Shown: positions 5,260-6,724 of the stretch, one piece after another
How positions within the stretch are numbered: the first letter of the stretch is position 1
Layout: the number at the start of each line of letters is the position of its first letter
Source: an uncultured Collinsella sp.
Lineage (GTDB): Bacteria > Actinomycetota > Coriobacteriia > Coriobacteriales > Coriobacteriaceae
Direction: 5' to 3'
Length of the DNA: 6,724 nucleotides
Assembly (NCBI GenBank): GCA_900549135.1
Contig: URNI01000101.1
Span: forward strand, 1 to 6,724
The notes under the pieces: generated by a model
The model's input: only the letters and a program-made list of their open reading frames with translations
Told to the model about the DNA's origin: nothing
The model's database searches: none
Translations under genes and position numbers: made by a program

Positions 5260-6659
5260 TTAACGGTCGTTTCGTTGCCGATATGAAGTCGCCCCGCACC
5301 CCCGATAACGAGGAGCCGGCTGCCGAGCGCGCCTGCGACTTCCGCCCCGTCGACAAGGGCTTCACCGAGGAGATGGCGCTGGCCGAGGCCGAGCGCTGCC
5401 TCAACTGCAAGAAGCCGTTCTGTGTTGAGGGCTGCCCCGTCAACATCAACATCCCCCGCTTTATCGAGCAGATTCGCGCGAAGGACTTCGGCGGCGCTCT
5501 CGATACCATCCGCGAGGATTCCATGCTTCCCGCTATCTGCGGCCGCGTCTGCCCGCAGGAGAACCAGTGCGAGGGCAAGTGCATCCGTGGCAAGAAGTCC
5601 GAGCCCGTGGCCATCGGCCAGCTCGAGCGCTTCCTGGGTGACCGCCCCGAGCTCGCCTCCACGCCCAAGATGGCCCCCAAGAACGGCAAGAAGGTCGCCG
5701 TCGTCGGTTCCGGCCCGTCCGGCATCACCTGCGCCGGCGAGCTCGCCCGCAACGGCTTTGACGTCACCGTCTTCGAGGCCTTCTTCACCGGCGGCGGCGT
5801 GCTGGTCTACGGCATCCCCGAGTTCCGTCTGCCCAAGGCAGTCGTCAAGCGCGAGATTGACGGCCTGGAGGACATGGGCGTCAAGTTTGAGTACAACTCC
5901 GTCGTGGGCAACATGGCCACGGCCGAGGAGCTGTTCGAGCAGGGCTTCGACGCCATCTACGTGGCGACCGGCGCCGGCCTGCCCAAGTTCCTCAACGTCC
6001 CCGGCGAGAACCTGCCCAACGTCTTCTTCGCGAACGAGTACCTCACCCGCGTGAACCTGATGAAGGCCAACAAGTTCCCCGAGTACGACACCCCCACCAA
6101 GCACGGCAAGAACGTCGTCGTCTTTGGTGGCGGCAACGTGGCTATGGACGCCGTCCGTACCGCCAAGCGTCTGGGCGCCGAGCACGCTATCATCGCCTAC
6201 CGTCGTACCGAGGACGAGATGCCCTGCCGTCGCGCCGAGCTGCACCATGCTAAGGCCGAGGGCGTCGAGGTTCTGCCGCTCGTCTCCCCGCTCGAGTTTG
6301 TCGCTGGCGAGGACGGCTCCGTATGCGCCGTCAAGGTCCAGAAGATGGAGCTCGGCGAGCCCGACGAGTCCGGCCGTCGTCGCCCGGTGCCCATCGAGGG
6401 CGCCATCGAGGAGATCCCCTGCGACGTCGCGATCTCGGCTATCGGCACCAACGCCAACCCCTTTGCAAAGAAGATCGGCGGCAAGATGGAGCTCAACAAG
6501 TGGGGCTACATCGTTGCCGACGAGGAGACCGGCCAGACCACCGATCCCCGTATCTGGGCCGGCGGCGACATCGTCACCGGTGCCGCTACGGTCATTCTGG
6601 CGATGGGCGCCGGCAAGAAGGCCGCTGCCTCCATCACCAAGAGCCTGCTGGGCGAGTAA
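5250..6659 (+). CDS. nfnB: NADH-dependent reduced ferredoxin:NADP+ oxidoreductase, large subunit (NfnB; GltD/SudA-like)
   Basis: Large subunit of NfnAB, holding the bifurcating FAD and two [4Fe-4S] clusters; it reacts with NADPH and ferredoxin. The product is 469 aa, a normal length. The N-terminal cluster domain has C50, C53, C58 and C62 (CLNCKKPFCVEGCP) and C97, C101, C107 and C111 (CGRVCPQENQCEGKC). IGQLERF (122-128) offers E126, the likely glutamate ligand known from Nfn structures. Next come the FAD-binding VAVVGSGPSG (149-158), a GGGVLVYGIPEFRLPK segment, the NADP-binding GGGNVAMDA (293-301) and the closing FAD motif GGDIVTGAATVILAMGAGKKAA. The ATG at 5250 lies inside the nfnA end (ATGCCACTAG overlap), with GAGG about 13 nt upstream, so translation is probably coupled. 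The glutamate synthase small subunit is homologous, but no GltB-like gene is visible and nfnA is adjacent. Confidence 0.93.
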   Translation: MPLVNGRFVADMKSPRTPDNEEPAAERACDFRPVDKGFTEEMALAEAERCLNCKKPFCVEGCPVNINIPRFIEQIRAKDFGGALDTIREDSMLPAICGRVCPQENQCEGKCIRGKKSEPVAIGQLERFLGDRPELASTPKMAPKNGKKVAVVGSGPSGITCAGELARNGFDVTVFEAFFTGGGVLVYGIPEFRLPKAVVKREIDGLEDMGVKFEYNSVVGNMATAEELFEQGFDAIYVATGAGLPKFLNVPGENLPNVFFANEYLTRVNLMKANKFPEYDTPTKHGKNVVVFGGGNVAMDAVRTAKRLGAEHAIIAYRRTEDEMPCRRAELHHAKAEGVEVLPLVSPLEFVAGEDGSVCAVKVQKMELGEPDESGRRRPVPIEGAIEEIPCDVAISAIGTNANPFAKKIGGKMELNKWGYIVADEETGQTTDPRIWAGGDIVTGAATVILAMGAGKKAAASITKSLLGE

Positions 6660-6687
6660 TCACCCTCAGCGCTAGCCATCAAACGGC

Positions 6688-6724
6688 AAAGTCCCCGTCG
6701 AGCACACGCCCGGCGGGGACTTTT
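6688..6724 (+). terminator. Intrinsic terminator of nfnAB
   Basis: AAAGTCCCCG (6688-6697) pairs perfectly with CGGGGACTTT (6714-6723) over a 16-nt loop. It ends in TTTT at the window edge, so the full T tract is cut off. It starts 28 nt after the nfnB stop. With A residues on the 5' arm it could also work on the minus strand if a convergent gene lies beyond. Confidence 0.88.

Noticed and set aside
5256..6248. Minus-strand 330-residue frame antisense to nfnB
   Set aside because: A GC-skew shadow of a well-supported gene; the product is low complexity.
5250..6659. Annotation as glutamate synthase small subunit (GltD)
   Set aside because: The homology is real, but the overlapping NfnA partner and the lack of any visible glutamate synthase large subunit favour NfnB.
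1..6724. tRNA, rRNA or CRISPR array
   Set aside because: No cloverleaf, rRNA-like sequence or regularly spaced direct repeats were seen; the repeats present are palindromic and irregular.

Overview
The window is a stretch of high-GC bacterial chromosome. It has short intergenic regions, strong AGGAG/GAGG-type ribosome binding sites and G/C-biased third codon positions. The genes are mostly housekeeping, plus one anaerobic electron-bifurcation operon. The glmU-prs-pth order recalls the gcaD-prs-ctc-spoVC block of Firmicutes. Together with NfnAB and an ECF-type transporter gene, the GC-rich codon usage suggests an anaerobic gut actinobacterium of class Coriobacteriia, perhaps Collinsella-like. 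That assignment is inferred from composition and gene content, not proven.

Layout. (a) 1-386, minus strand: N-terminal part of an EcfT/CbiQ-like transmembrane protein of an ECF transporter, running off the left edge. (b) 387-579: divergent intergenic region. (c) 580-1992: glmU (UDP-GlcNAc synthesis), followed by an intrinsic terminator. (d) 2186-3172: prs (PRPP synthetase) with a probable promoter of its own. (e) 3173-3415: intergenic region dominated by a 105-nt, almost fully self-complementary palindrome at 3196-3300. (f) 3416-4045: pth (peptidyl-tRNA hydrolase). (g) 4046-4419: a roughly 200-bp element bounded by 40-nt imperfect inverted repeats (MITE/REP-like), then a TATAAT promoter element and a structured leader. 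(h) 4420-6659: nfnA-nfnB overlapping by 10 nt, closed by a strong terminator that the right edge cuts.

How the genes work together. glmU and prs supply activated precursors: UDP-GlcNAc for peptidoglycan, and PRPP for nucleotides, His and Trp. pth recycles stalled peptidyl-tRNA. nfnAB forms a complete two-subunit NADH-dependent ferredoxin:NADP+ oxidoreductase, which in anaerobes couples the NADH, ferredoxin and NADPH pools. Although clustered, the units look separately transcribed.

The protein-coding genes are ordinary and recognisable. The least explained material is intergenic: the 105-nt palindrome, the inverted-repeat element with its recurring ATAAACC(C)TG-TCCC motif, and the nfn leader, where ACCGT and ACGGT blocks alternate and could form mutually exclusive helices.
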